A stretch of DNA of 64,000 bases from Chitinophagaceae bacterium DXS (GCA_030345135.1 CP128386.1:1943383-2007382), one strand, 5' to 3'. Positions 17,158 to 26,097 are shown, counted from the first letter of the stretch. A program made the numbers and translations. Notes: generated by a model from the sequence alone, not told the origin.

Positions 17158-18786
17158 ATGAAATTTGCAACCTGCTTATACATATTCATCGTTAGCTGCA
17201 CGGCGATCTTTGCACAAAGCAAAGTATTGTCTTCTGCATCTTTTAAACATTACATTGATAGCTTTAATGCAAATGATGATGAACTGTATAAACAATTTGT
17301 GCCCAACAACCAGGCCTGGACTTTTTTAGAAAACAATATCCCCTTTTTTGAGTGTCCCGATAAACAATTGGAAGAAACTTATTATTTCCGGTGGTGGACA
17401 TACCGGAAACATATCAAACAAACACCCTCCGGTTTTGTGATATCCGAATTTTTGCCGGACGTTTCCTGGGCAGGAAAATACAATACGATCAGTTGTGCTG
17501 CTTCGCATCATTTTTATGAAGGCCGCTGGCTGCATAATAGCCTTTTTTTGAACGATTACATGCATTTCTGGTTAAATGACGCGGGGGATAATTTGAGACG
17601 CTATAGCTTTTGGTCCGCTGATGCGTGGCTGGCATTCACTTCGGTACACAATTCTGTCACAACGTCGCAAGATATTTTAAGCAAGCTTGAAAAAAACTAC
17701 GAGGCATGGAAGGAAACGCATGGTGAGCAGGTGCATAATCTCTATTGGCAGGTTGATGGAGCTGATGGTATGGAAGTGAGTGTGGGTGGCCAGATCGACA
17801 ACAATGGCCTTCCCGCTCATGGTTACAAAGGCATAAGGCCAACCATTAACAGTTATATGTATGGAGATGCAAGGGCCCTAGGCACCTTGACATTGAACGC
17901 CGGAAACAAACAACTTTCAAAACAATACTTATCCGAAGCTGCCGATATTAAACATAAAGTGCAACAAAATTTGTGGAGCGACAGTTTGCATTTTTTTGGC
18001 ACAATTCCACTTGACAAAGATACAGATGACGCAAAGCCCATGCCCGTTAGAGAGCTGATTGGCTTTGTTCCCTGGTATTTTAATCTTCCCGATGATAACA
18101 ACATTTATGGAAATGCATGGCTGCAGTTAAAAGATACATCCGGATTCAATGCGCCATACGGACCAACAACATGTGAACGCAGACACAAGTATTTTTCCGT
18201 TGCTTATACCGATCATGAATGTCAGTGGAACGGACCTTCATGGCCTTATGCTACTGCGCAAACATTAACTGCAATGGCCAATGTGTTAAACAACTACAAG
18301 AATTCTCCGGTAACAAAAAAAGATTATTTCGAACTGATGGGCATCTATTCCAACAGTCAGCGACGGACGCTTGACAATGGCAAAACCATTCCATGGATCG
18401 ATGAAAATCTGAATCCATTTACAGGAGACTGGATCTCAAGAACAAGGTTGGCAAACTGGAACGGATCTCCATGGCCGAAAGACAAAGGTGGCAAAGAGCG
18501 CGGCAAAGATTATAACCATTCAACTTTTTGCGATCTGGTTATTTCTGGGTTGATTGGCATACGTCCATCTACAGACAACAAGTTAATTGTCCATCCGCTT
18601 ATAAGTGAAGATCAGTGGGATTACTTCTGCCTGGATAACGTTTTATACCATGGCAAAATAATTACAATTTTCTTCGATAAGACTGGAAAGAAATATAGCC
18701 GGGGCAAGGGGTTCAATATACTGATTAATGGCAAACAGGTACATCATTCAACTTCTTTACAAAAAGCTGAAATAATGCTCAACTAA
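17158..18786 (+). CDS. MGH1-like (alpha/alpha)6-barrel glycoside hydrolase
   Basis: ATG 17158 gives 542 residues with signal peptide MKFATCLYIFIVSCTAIFAQ; an upstream GTG lies inside the hairpin and is unlikely. The body resembles MGH1-like/GH63-related helical-barrel hydrolases: YYFRWWTYRKHI, SCAASHHFYEGRWL, WQVDGADGMEVSVGGQIDNNG, RPTINSYMYGDARAL, and CQWNGPSWPYATAQTLTAM with acidic residues around the putative active site. A short C-terminal beta segment (KLIVHPLI, GKIITIFF) is typical. I do not assign a GH number; GH142-like beta-L-arabinofuranosidases are one possibility to test given the neighbours. It sits in the susCD operon and is likely periplasmic. Confidence 0.65.
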   Translation: MKFATCLYIFIVSCTAIFAQSKVLSSASFKHYIDSFNANDDELYKQFVPNNQAWTFLENNIPFFECPDKQLEETYYFRWWTYRKHIKQTPSGFVISEFLPDVSWAGKYNTISCAASHHFYEGRWLHNSLFLNDYMHFWLNDAGDNLRRYSFWSADAWLAFTSVHNSVTTSQDILSKLEKNYEAWKETHGEQVHNLYWQVDGADGMEVSVGGQIDNNGLPAHGYKGIRPTINSYMYGDARALGTLTLNAGNKQLSKQYLSEAADIKHKVQQNLWSDSLHFFGTIPLDKDTDDAKPMPVRELIGFVPWYFNLPDDNNIYGNAWLQLKDTSGFNAPYGPTTCERRHKYFSVAYTDHECQWNGPSWPYATAQTLTAMANVLNNYKNSPVTKKDYFELMGIYSNSQRRTLDNGKTIPWIDENLNPFTGDWISRTRLANWNGSPWPKDKGGKERGKDYNHSTFCDLVISGLIGIRPSTDNKLIVHPLISEDQWDYFCLDNVLYHGKIITIFFDKTGKKYSRGKGFNILINGKQVHHSTSLQKAEIMLN

Positions 18787-18791
18787 ATTAA

Positions 18792-20636
18792 ATGAACAGC
18801 GATCAATCACAAACGAAACCAGTAAGCAAAAAAAAGCAATGGCTCTTTCGCTGCATTGCAGCCTATTTGCCTTTGCTGTTTATTGTGTTGCTGGAAATAA
18901 TTTTGAGAGTAGCTGGTTATGGACATTCCATGCAGCTTTTTATAACCGACACGGACAATGAAGAATATCTTGTAATGAATCGCTTTGCATCTGAACGGTT
19001 TTTCAGTAACCCGGAAAACGCAACCAGGGGAAATGCAGAACGTTTTAAAAAGGAAAAAACACCGGGAACTTTTCGTGTATTTGTGCTGGGAGAATCTACT
19101 ACAATCGGTTATCCCTACATGCATAACGGATCATTTCATCGCTTGCTTCAATATCGCTTGCTGCATGAGTATCCATCTCTGAATACCGAGATCATCAACG
19201 TATCACTTACTGCAGTTAACTCATACACAGTAAAGGAATTTGCAAAAGAAGTTGCTGTTTACTCACCCGATGTTGTCATGATCTACAGCGGACATAATGA
19301 GTATTATGGTGCATGTGGCGTTGGTTCGACAAGCAGAACTGCAGGAAGCGCTTTTATGATAAACCTAATGATTCATCTGCGTGAACTTCGCGTAATGCAG
19401 CTTATCTCCAATGGTATTCATTCTTTAAAAAGACACGATGCAAAGAATGATGAAATTGACGTTACACTAATGGAACGCATGGCTAAAGAACAACAAATTC
19501 CTTATCAATCTCCACTATATAAAAAAGGGATTGAACAGTTCAACAGGAACATGGGAGAAGCATGCGAAGTACTAAGTAAAAAGAATATTCCAGTCATCAT
19601 AGGCACATTGGTAAGTAATGAAAAAGATCTTGCCCCTTTTATAAATGCCAGTGGAGAGGGCTCTGCTAACGATGCATTCAAGAAAGGAAACGAAGCACAC
19701 CAACACGGTGATTATTCTAAAGCAAAAAAATATTATCGTCTTGCGAAAGAGTTAGATCTCCTCCGCTTTAGAGCTCCTGACACATTAAACAGCATCATTC
19801 AAGAACTGCCTGTTAAATACGCAGGCGTATACGTTGCTGATGCTGAAAAGATCTTTCAACAACATTCACCCTACGGCGTAATTGGCAACGAGACATTATT
19901 GGAGCATGTTCATCCAAACCTTACGGGTTATGCATTGTTGTGTGAGGCTTTTTATGTCGCCCTAAAACAACATCAATTGTTAAAGGCTTCTCCATCACAA
20001 ACTTTTACGTTAGATAATTTGTTTGCAGCAATGCCCGTAACTAAAGTAGACTCTATTAAAGGGGCTTATGAAATTGCCGCATTGAAAATGCGATGGCCGT
20101 TTAATCAACCCAAACAACAATTACAGGTGAATACATTTGAAGAAAGACTTGCTTCGGATATGCTGACCGGCAAAGTCACCTGGAATCAGACATTAGATAC
20201 TTTGCTGCCCTACTACGAGCAGAAAAACGATTATGTAAATGCTTTAAAGGTTGCAGAAACTGCCATGCTTGAATACCCTAACGATGCAACCTTTTATGTA
20301 TTTGCCGGGAAGTACAGCCAATTATTATCAAAGACCAGCCAGGCTGCATTGTATCTGCACAAGGCATTTCAATTACAACCAAGTGGTGAGTTGGCAAAAG
20401 AATTAACAAACATGCATTTACAATCTGATGAACCTGAGCTCGCATTGTATTACCTGAATTACAACATCAGTCATTCATTATCAAAGAAGGCATTGATGAA
20501 CATACAACAGGTGATACAACAAGTTTGTTCTTTGAAGAAAGCATTTGCAAAAGACGCATCAAAAAATTCAGGAAGCCAGATTGCAATGCTCTATCGCCAG
20601 TTGGGATATGAAACTGTGGCAAAGAAGTATCAATAG
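18792..20636 (+). CDS. Membrane-anchored SGNH/GDSL hydrolase with TPR-like C terminus
   Basis: The protein has 614 residues. A signal anchor at about 17-38 follows a basic N terminus (KKKQWLF). SGNH blocks are visible: VLGESTTIGYP (block I, nucleophile Ser with Glu in place of Asp), NVSLTAVNSYT (block II-like), YSGHNEYYG (block III Asn) and EHVHPNLTGYALL (block V His). Residues about 285-325 and 460-600 contain TPR-like repeats (AFKKGNEAHQHGDYSKAKKYYRLAKEL). SGNH proteins of this kind include acyl esterases and O-acetyl-handling enzymes; the substrate is not readable. It begins five bases after the previous gene and is followed by the DUF5989 mini-gene, a pairing that suggests a joint membrane complex. 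Confidence 0.7.
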   Translation: MNSDQSQTKPVSKKKQWLFRCIAAYLPLLFIVLLEIILRVAGYGHSMQLFITDTDNEEYLVMNRFASERFFSNPENATRGNAERFKKEKTPGTFRVFVLGESTTIGYPYMHNGSFHRLLQYRLLHEYPSLNTEIINVSLTAVNSYTVKEFAKEVAVYSPDVVMIYSGHNEYYGACGVGSTSRTAGSAFMINLMIHLRELRVMQLISNGIHSLKRHDAKNDEIDVTLMERMAKEQQIPYQSPLYKKGIEQFNRNMGEACEVLSKKNIPVIIGTLVSNEKDLAPFINASGEGSANDAFKKGNEAHQHGDYSKAKKYYRLAKELDLLRFRAPDTLNSIIQELPVKYAGVYVADAEKIFQQHSPYGVIGNETLLEHVHPNLTGYALLCEAFYVALKQHQLLKASPSQTFTLDNLFAAMPVTKVDSIKGAYEIAALKMRWPFNQPKQQLQVNTFEERLASDMLTGKVTWNQTLDTLLPYYEQKNDYVNALKVAETAMLEYPNDATFYVFAGKYSQLLSKTSQAALYLHKAFQLQPSGELAKELTNMHLQSDEPELALYYLNYNISHSLSKKALMNIQQVIQQVCSLKKAFAKDASKNSGSQIAMLYRQLGYETVAKKYQ

Positions 20637-20815
20637 GCGATGTTGCTCCGTTTAGATAATGAGCGGGTTCAAGTACGATTTATGAAGCCCGCCCGCGCCG
20701 ATGCGCATTCGGACGGGTACAAAGTACTTAAGTTCCCGGACGTTTAACTTTTTGTAGCAGTAGAGACGAAGGGATCTTAAGTAGTAACAAATTATTCACC
20801 CGACAAAAAAGAATT

Positions 20816-20962
20816 ATGTTCTTCAAGGAATTTTGGGCCTTTATCCGCACAAGAAAAAAGTACTGGCTTGTTCCACTTATCCTGCTTCTCTTACTGATGG
20901 GCTTGCTCATTTTTGCAACCAGCGGTTCTGCTTTGGCGCCTTTTATTTATTCGTTGTTTTAA
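20816..20962 (+). CDS. DUF5989-family small membrane protein, 48 residues
   Basis: ATG 20816 to TAA 20962 encodes 48 residues. It begins MFFKEFWAFIRTRKKYW, continues with a hydrophobic stretch (LVPLILLLLLMGLLIFA) and ends SGSALAPFIYSLF. The basic start, single helix and SAxAPFIYxLF ending match DUF5989 as I know it, a family often next to SGNH/carbamoyltransferase-type surface modification genes. It is too short for common gene-calling cut-offs. The 180 bases before it hold a word repeat (about 20670-20735) and the sequence is on the same strand as the SGNH gene, so co-transcription is possible. Function unknown; likely a small partner of a membrane enzyme. Confidence 0.75.
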   Translation: MFFKEFWAFIRTRKKYWLVPLILLLLLMGLLIFATSGSALAPFIYSLF

Positions 20963-20994
20963 GGATTGGATAAAATGGAGGATAGGCCTAACTA

Positions 20995-21180
20995 GTTGTT
21001 GGTACGCCACATACTAAGCCAACCCTGCATACCAACAACGGCGAGTACATGCCAATACTAGCAGCCAAGGCATGACCTACAAACTTAAACAGTCAAAACA
21101 CATGGCAAAGTAATCTGAAACAGAAGGAAGACCGTAGTTGTTGGTATGCCGCAATGGTTTGAGCCAAGCGTACCAACAAC
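20995..21180. repeat. Pair of REP-like hairpins with GTTGTTGGTA arms
   Basis: Element one (20995-21039) begins GTTGTTGGTACGCC and ends TACCAACAAC. Element two (21137-21180) begins GTTGTTGGTATGCC and ends TACCAACAAC. Each is an inverted repeat of 10-base arms with a 24-25-base centre; the centres differ in sequence. They lie 97 bases apart between the DUF5989 gene and the convergent GH32 gene. No gene is seen in 20963-21293. The form fits extragenic palindromic elements, which may also serve as a bidirectional terminator here. Confidence 0.75.
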
Positions 21181-21293
21181 TCGGAGTGCTGACCGATATT
21201 TCATCAATATTGATCACCTAACTGGTTATTGAGGCTTCGCCCACCATGCGTGCCCTGCACTGCAACAACAGCGGTTGTCTAACAATTCAGAAA

Positions 21294-22790
21294 CTATTTC
21301 CAAATACTCTTCAATTCATCAACCGATAAATTCTGGATCGTCATTTTCGCTCCTGACTCTATTAAAAAACTATCATAAGGTTTTGATGGGAACATAATAC
21401 TCGTCATCACTGTAAGGCCATTATCTGCAAACAATTCAACGGAAGAAACGTCAATATATAATGTGATGGAAGATTTGGCAGAAGTAGCTATCCTCGGCGC
21501 GATCTGCTTGTTCCCAAACGACTGTTCAAAATTTGTTTCACCCGATTTGCTGCGGTCGATGAAAAATTGATTTGAACTTTTCTCATAACCGATGATCAGT
21601 TTTTCGCCATTGCTGTTGGATAAAATAATATTATGATCTACCAGGTTATCTACATTAAAAGAGAGCCGAAATGGACCATTTAGCTTGCCAGGATAGTTGT
21701 AATTTTTTCCATCCACAGCGTTGACCGTTTTGCTATTCGCGACAAGTGTATTCAGTTCCTTAACCGGATCAGAAGCGAGGTAATAGCTGCCATTTACTTT
21801 TTTGAGGCTCAGTTGCCGCGGAATTGTGTTCGCGCTGCGCCAGGCTTGCGTTGGCACAGCCTGCCCGTACATCCAGTTGCTCATCCAGCCAAGAAAAACT
21901 ATGCGGTTGCCTGTGTTTGACCATGTTACGCCGGCATAGTCGTCTCTTCCATAATCAATCCATTTTAACTGGTTATCGTCTGGCATAAATGAATGACCGT
22001 CAAAAGTTCCTGTAAAGTACTGCGTACCGGAACCGCCATTGGGCGCACCGGGATTTATGCTGACCAACAATACCCAAATTGTCCTCCCTTCATAACTAAG
22101 CGGAAAAAGATCGGGACACTCCCACACGCCGCCATGAGCCCCACGATCTTGGCCAAAAGAGCTTTCTTTGGTCCATTCCTTAAGGTTGGGGGAAGAAAAA
22201 AAAGTAATCCTGTCCTTTGTCGCCAGCGTCATGATCCACTTTTTCCCGGCTTCATACCATCGCACTTTGGGATCCCGGAAATCAGTGATCCCGGGATTGG
22301 CAAGGACCGGGTTATGTTCGTATTTTGTCCAGGATTTTCCTTCGTCAATACTATACGCAATACTTTGTGTTTGAAAATTGTTGCGTTGAGCCTTTTCTCC
22401 TACGGGATCATGATTGGTGTAAATAGCAACAAGCGGCGCCTTGCCATTTTTTCCAAATCCTGAAGTGTTATTGACATCTGCAACGGCACTTCCGGAAAAA
22501 ATGTAACCAAGGCTATCAGGATATAGGGCAATTGGCTGCTCCTGCCAGTGCACCATGTCTTTACTGGTAGCATGCCCCCAATGCATAGGTCCCCACACCG
22601 TACTTTCCGGGTAATATTGAAAGAATAAGTGATAAATGTCTTTATAGTAAACCATCCCATTGGGATCATTCATCCAGCTTTTCTTTGGCGAAAAATGGAT
22701 CTGAGGACGATATAAATCCTGGTATGACTGGGCATTTACAGTAGCCAACAGCATGCAACCGGCAATCGCGAAATAGTTTCTTAGTTTCAT
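21294..22790 (-). CDS. Glycoside hydrolase family 32 (levanase/inulinase-type fructan hydrolase)
   Basis: The start at 22790 gives 498 residues with signal peptide MKLRNYFAIAGCMLLATVNAQS; an upstream in-frame start adds 21 residues without a signal. The five-bladed propeller active site is complete: Asp42 in WMNDPNG (nucleophile), Asp173 in FRDPK (transition-state stabiliser), Glu224 in WECPD (acid/base). A C-terminal beta-sandwich includes ITLYIDVSSVELFADNG. The family releases fructose from levan, inulin or sucrose-type ends; the sequence does not show which. It is convergent with the glycan-utilisation operon and so may be regulated separately. Confidence 0.95.
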   Translation of the reverse strand: MKLRNYFAIAGCMLLATVNAQSYQDLYRPQIHFSPKKSWMNDPNGMVYYKDIYHLFFQYYPESTVWGPMHWGHATSKDMVHWQEQPIALYPDSLGYIFSGSAVADVNNTSGFGKNGKAPLVAIYTNHDPVGEKAQRNNFQTQSIAYSIDEGKSWTKYEHNPVLANPGITDFRDPKVRWYEAGKKWIMTLATKDRITFFSSPNLKEWTKESSFGQDRGAHGGVWECPDLFPLSYEGRTIWVLLVSINPGAPNGGSGTQYFTGTFDGHSFMPDDNQLKWIDYGRDDYAGVTWSNTGNRIVFLGWMSNWMYGQAVPTQAWRSANTIPRQLSLKKVNGSYYLASDPVKELNTLVANSKTVNAVDGKNYNYPGKLNGPFRLSFNVDNLVDHNIILSNSNGEKLIIGYEKSSNQFFIDRSKSGETNFEQSFGNKQIAPRIATSAKSSITLYIDVSSVELFADNGLTVMTSIMFPSKPYDSFLIESGAKMTIQNLSVDELKSIWK

Positions 22791-22944
22791 AGCCTGGAGA
22801 ATGTTTAAGTCCAACAACAATCGAGAATCAAACGCTACTTTAAAATACTCCATTTATGGCTGGGATGGAAATTTAGTACGGAATATATCTGTATAGGTTA
22901 AGCACTACAAAATAACCGGGAGTAGCCAGGAAACACTATTCAAT

Positions 22945-23952
22945 TTATACCACCAGCAAACTGCAGCCACGGATATCGCTGTTATCAAGTCTTCCCCACA
23001 CTTCAAAACTCCCATCCTCATAAACAATTCCCACATCATCCGTCGCTATAAAGCAACAGCTGTCGTGGTTGGCAAGATCTATAACATTTATAATGCCTCG
23101 CCCTGAGGTTTTGACGAGAAAGGGATCTTCCTCATCTCTTACCAATATTTTCATCCACGGCGGGCACACAAACCGCCCCTCAACTTTTGAATAAGCCTGG
23201 CTTAATAGTTCTGTCATACCATACTCAGAATGAATGGCACTAACGCCCAGGCCTTTATGTAACAGGCCATGTACTTCCTGGCGCGTTAGTTCACGCCGGC
23301 GCCCCTTCATGCCGCCGGTTTCCATAATCGTGGTATGTTTTAACGGCATGGGAAATTGTTCTGCAAAATCGAGCAGCGCAAACGTCACCCCTATCAATAA
23401 CACTTTTTGCCCATTAGATTCTGTCTGTTTCAAAACTTCAGCAAGCTTTCCGAATTCATCGAGGTAAAAACCACTCAAAGGATTACCGGATAAGCCGATA
23501 AGCTTATCAACCATGTATACCAACGAAGATCCTTTCCGCTCTAAATATGCAGGAAGAAGCCCAATAATACACCAATCCTTTATGTCGCCATAAAATAATT
23601 CGAATGCTTTGATAAAGCTCTCTTCATAAACTGACACATCCCTGACGAAATGATTGCTGTTTATTGTTTGAGTTGTGCCGCTGCTACTGAAAGCAATTTG
23701 TGGTTCATATTCTCCCGTCTTAACCGCATGCGTCTTGAAAAAAGAGATCGGTAAATAGGCAATCTGCTGCAACGTTTGAACGTTATCTGTTTTAGTAACA
23801 TCGCACCACTGGCGATACACACTATTTTCGGCATACTGATAATTAAAGAAATTCAGCGCTGTGGCTGTAAAATCAATTTTCCCGGTGAAAATATTGTTAA
23901 CGTCAGGCGAACTATGTTTCAACTGATGGTTTGTTTTATATAAATTTGACAT
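22945..23952 (-). CDS. LuxE-like acyl-protein synthetase/acyltransferase (ANL superfamily)
   Basis: The protein has about 335 residues from 23952; further upstream starts would overlap the promoter region. LuxE/PaaK-like features are present: FNYQYAENSVYRQWCD near the N terminus, the adenylate-binding loop SSSGTTQTINSNHF, MDTGGMKGR-like METGGMKGRRRELTR, and SEYGMTELLSQAY with VCPPWMKI. Such enzymes activate a fatty or aryl acid as adenylate and pass it to a cysteine or carrier. No LuxC-type reductase or carrier protein is nearby. The gene overlaps at its 5' end with the divergent lipoprotein gene's control region. Confidence 0.75.
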   Translation of the reverse strand: MSNLYKTNHQLKHSSPDVNNIFTGKIDFTATALNFFNYQYAENSVYRQWCDVTKTDNVQTLQQIAYLPISFFKTHAVKTGEYEPQIAFSSSGTTQTINSNHFVRDVSVYEESFIKAFELFYGDIKDWCIIGLLPAYLERKGSSLVYMVDKLIGLSGNPLSGFYLDEFGKLAEVLKQTESNGQKVLLIGVTFALLDFAEQFPMPLKHTTIMETGGMKGRRRELTRQEVHGLLHKGLGVSAIHSEYGMTELLSQAYSKVEGRFVCPPWMKILVRDEEDPFLVKTSGRGIINVIDLANHDSCCFIATDDVGIVYEDGSFEVWGRLDNSDIRGCSLLVV

Positions 23953-23980
23953 GAAAGTAAAGAAAATGAAAGCAAAATTA
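23941..23980. promoter_or_regulatory. Face-to-face promoters between LuxE-like and lipoprotein genes
   Basis: The plus strand has TAAATTTG (23941-23948) and the minus strand has TAATTTTG (23973-23980); both match TAnnTTTG exactly. Each would start transcription inside the other gene's beginning, so the two 5' ends would overlap by roughly 10-20 bases. The -33 elements are weak (TTTC at about 23917 for the plus promoter). The layout supports ATG 23966 for the lipoprotein and ATG 23952 for the LuxE-like gene. Confidence 0.5.
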
Positions 23981-24427
23981 TTAATCCTCAGCATATTGGT
24001 AACAGTTTTGGCGGCTTGTAGCAAGGATAAGTTCACAACAAAACCTCAATTAAAATTCAAAAGCGTAAACGTCACTGAATTAAATCAGGGTGATGTATTG
24101 GAATTCAAGCTGCAGGTTACTGATAAAGAGGGTGATATACAAGATTCTATATGGTTTCAACGAATATCTAAAGTTTGCAAGGGTGAGGGGGCTAATGAAC
24201 TGTCAGATGTCCCTTCTCCTTATGCAATGCCTAAATTCGACAGCAGGGCCGACGTGAACGGCGAAATAACAATGACATTTTCTTACAACTCAATCGGAAC
24301 CGGTTACCCGTCTTTAGGAGGCTGCGGATTCAGGGCTGATACCAGTGTTTTCAGGTTTTGGATACGTGATAATGCGCAACATGTGAGCGATACTATTTCA
24401 TCTCCTCCTATCACGTTTTTAAAATAA
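23966..24427 (+). CDS. Small secreted lipoprotein of unknown function
   Basis: ATG 23966 gives 153 residues; ATG 23951 five codons upstream is an alternative but would overlap the opposite gene's start codon. The signal ends in lipobox LAAC (MKAKLLILSILVTVLAACSKDKF), so the mature protein is a lipoprotein. The rest is beta-rich (FKLQVTDKEGDIQDSIWFQR, TDSVFRFWIRDNAQHVSDT-like ending) and suggests an Ig-like or cadherin-like fold. Two cysteines (CKGEG and GGCGF) might form a disulfide. I do not recognise a specific family. Confidence 0.7.
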   Translation: MKAKLLILSILVTVLAACSKDKFTTKPQLKFKSVNVTELNQGDVLEFKLQVTDKEGDIQDSIWFQRISKVCKGEGANELSDVPSPYAMPKFDSRADVNGEITMTFSYNSIGTGYPSLGGCGFRADTSVFRFWIRDNAQHVSDTISSPPITFLK

Positions 24428-24431
24428 TCCT

Positions 24432-25337
24432 TTGTTTAGAAAGCTAACCGAGTTAATCTTTTTTGGTAACTATTTTTACGCATCATGCGCAGTCGCGTTG
24501 GCTATAGAAACCAATGTTCAACTCGGATACACGCTGAATCCTTTTCTGTTTTACGTGTTGCTCGCAGCAGGCACAGTGTACTACTATAATACTGCATATA
24601 TAACCGAATCTGTTGTTCCAACCACCAATAAAAGAAAAGCATGGTATCAGAATCATGCTAAACAAGCCAGGTTAACGCAAACAATTTTGTTATGGCTGGT
24701 TATCGCGGGTAGTATTTACGTTGCACTAACTTATTATAAGGGTTTGCTATCCTTGTCCTTATCCAATTGGTTTATTCTTTTTTGTACCCCGCTAATTGCA
24801 ATACTCTATTACGGACTTTCCTGGAGCGATATTTTTCATTTGAATCTTCGTGAAAATGGTTTTCTTAAACCCTTTGTGATCGGTGCAGTCTGGGCCGGAG
24901 TGGTGACCATCTACCCGATCATGTTTAAGATCATTCAGACAGAAAGCACTTTCCAGGTTTCTTTTTTTGCCGTGTGGCTGTTCATAAAGAACTGGATGTT
25001 CATAACGGTGCTATGCATTATGTTTGATATTAAGGATTATGCGACGGACCACAACATGCAATTGAAAACATTTGTAGTACGTGCAGGTTTACGTAAAACA
25101 ATATTTCTCATCATTATTCCACTTAGTCTTGCAGGATGGCTTTCTTTTCTTGTATTTGCCTATTTCAGAAATTTTACGTTTCAGCGCATATTGTTTAACA
25201 GCATCCCTTTTATTCTCTTACTGATTGTGGCTTACTCAATGCATCAACGAAAATCTATTCTTTACTACCTGTTTATTATTGACGGGTTAATGCTCGCAAA
25301 AGCTGTTTGCGGCGTATTGGGCGTTGTGTTCGGATAA
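24432..25337 (+). CDS. UbiA-like polytopic membrane protein
   Basis: The protein has 301 residues from TTG 24432, four bases after the lipoprotein stop, so the two are probably translationally linked. About eight or nine membrane helices are visible. The segment FDIKDYATDHN (about 205) resembles the second aspartate motif of UbiA prenyltransferases (DxxDxxxD), and the first motif may be represented by YYNTAYITES. UbiA proteins transfer prenyl chains to aromatic or other acceptors in the membrane. Substrate unknown; the aspartate motif is less complete than in characterised enzymes, so the activity is uncertain. Confidence 0.55.
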   Translation: MFRKLTELIFFGNYFYASCAVALAIETNVQLGYTLNPFLFYVLLAAGTVYYYNTAYITESVVPTTNKRKAWYQNHAKQARLTQTILLWLVIAGSIYVALTYYKGLLSLSLSNWFILFCTPLIAILYYGLSWSDIFHLNLRENGFLKPFVIGAVWAGVVTIYPIMFKIIQTESTFQVSFFAVWLFIKNWMFITVLCIMFDIKDYATDHNMQLKTFVVRAGLRKTIFLIIIPLSLAGWLSFLVFAYFRNFTFQRILFNSIPFILLLIVAYSMHQRKSILYYLFIIDGLMLAKAVCGVLGVVFG

Positions 25338-25395
25338 CTTACTTTAACATTGATTTGGTAAGACGTTTGGCCAGGGCTTGGTAAATTAGAGGAAT

Positions 25396-26097
25396 ATGCG
25401 TGCAGCTACCATTCTTCTGCTTTCATCATTTATTATAGCAAAGCCTCTATCGGCGCAAGAATTTCTGCAAGGTAAAATTGTGGAAAAGGGTTCTGGCAGA
25501 ATACTTATGTCAGTAACAATCCATAATCTTACCAATAATACTTATGCAAGCTCGGACATGGGTGGCTTTTTCAAAATAATGGCGGCAAAAAATGATCAAA
25601 TTACTTTTTCAACGGATGGTTATTTTACTTATTCATTTACCGTAACTACAAAAAATTTATACGCTGATAATAAAATTATTCTTGAGCCGGCAGGTAACAT
25701 GCTTGATTCAGTAACGGTGATTAGCAAGTACAAGGTGGATTCCATTAATCGCCGGAGTGAATATGCATCGTTGTATAACCGGCCAATGTCAAGAGTAACG
25801 GGCGGCCACACTCCGGTTGGCTTTGGAATTAATTTCAGTCCCTTCACCTACTTTTCGCGTCAGGAAAAACAACGCCGCGATCTAAAAAAACGTTTGAAAA
25901 AAGAGGACGAAGCCTCTTACATCGACTTCCGGTTCTCACCTGAACAGGTCACAAGGTTAACATCGTTAAAAGGTGATTCTCTTCAATCCTTTCTCAGCAA
26001 ATACCGGCCAACTTACTCTTTCTGTCGCAAAGCATCAACTGACGATATGCGCACGTATATTCAAACATCGTATAGGGAGTTTGTAAAGAACAATTAA
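25396..26097 (+). CDS. Secreted protein with carboxypeptidase-regulatory-like domain
   Basis: The protein has 233 residues with signal peptide MRAATILLLSSFIIAKPLSAQ. Residues about 22-100 form a CarboxypepD_reg-like beta-sandwich (GKIVEKGSGRILMSVTIHNLTNNTYASSDMGGFFKI, with LDSVTVISK at the end), the same module found in SusC proteins but without a plug or barrel. The C-terminal half is basic and helical (SRQEKQRRDLKKRLKKEDE). Such proteins are common in Bacteroidota periplasm and their role is unknown. It is 58 bases downstream of the UbiA-like gene on the same strand. Confidence 0.7.
   Translation: MRAATILLLSSFIIAKPLSAQEFLQGKIVEKGSGRILMSVTIHNLTNNTYASSDMGGFFKIMAAKNDQITFSTDGYFTYSFTVTTKNLYADNKIILEPAGNMLDSVTVISKYKVDSINRRSEYASLYNRPMSRVTGGHTPVGFGINFSPFTYFSRQEKQRRDLKKRLKKEDEASYIDFRFSPEQVTRLTSLKGDSLQSFLSKYRPTYSFCRKASTDDMRTYIQTSYREFVKNN

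Noticed and set aside
21993-22463. 156-residue plus-strand frame
   Set aside because: It is antisense to the GH32 gene with its complete active-site motifs.
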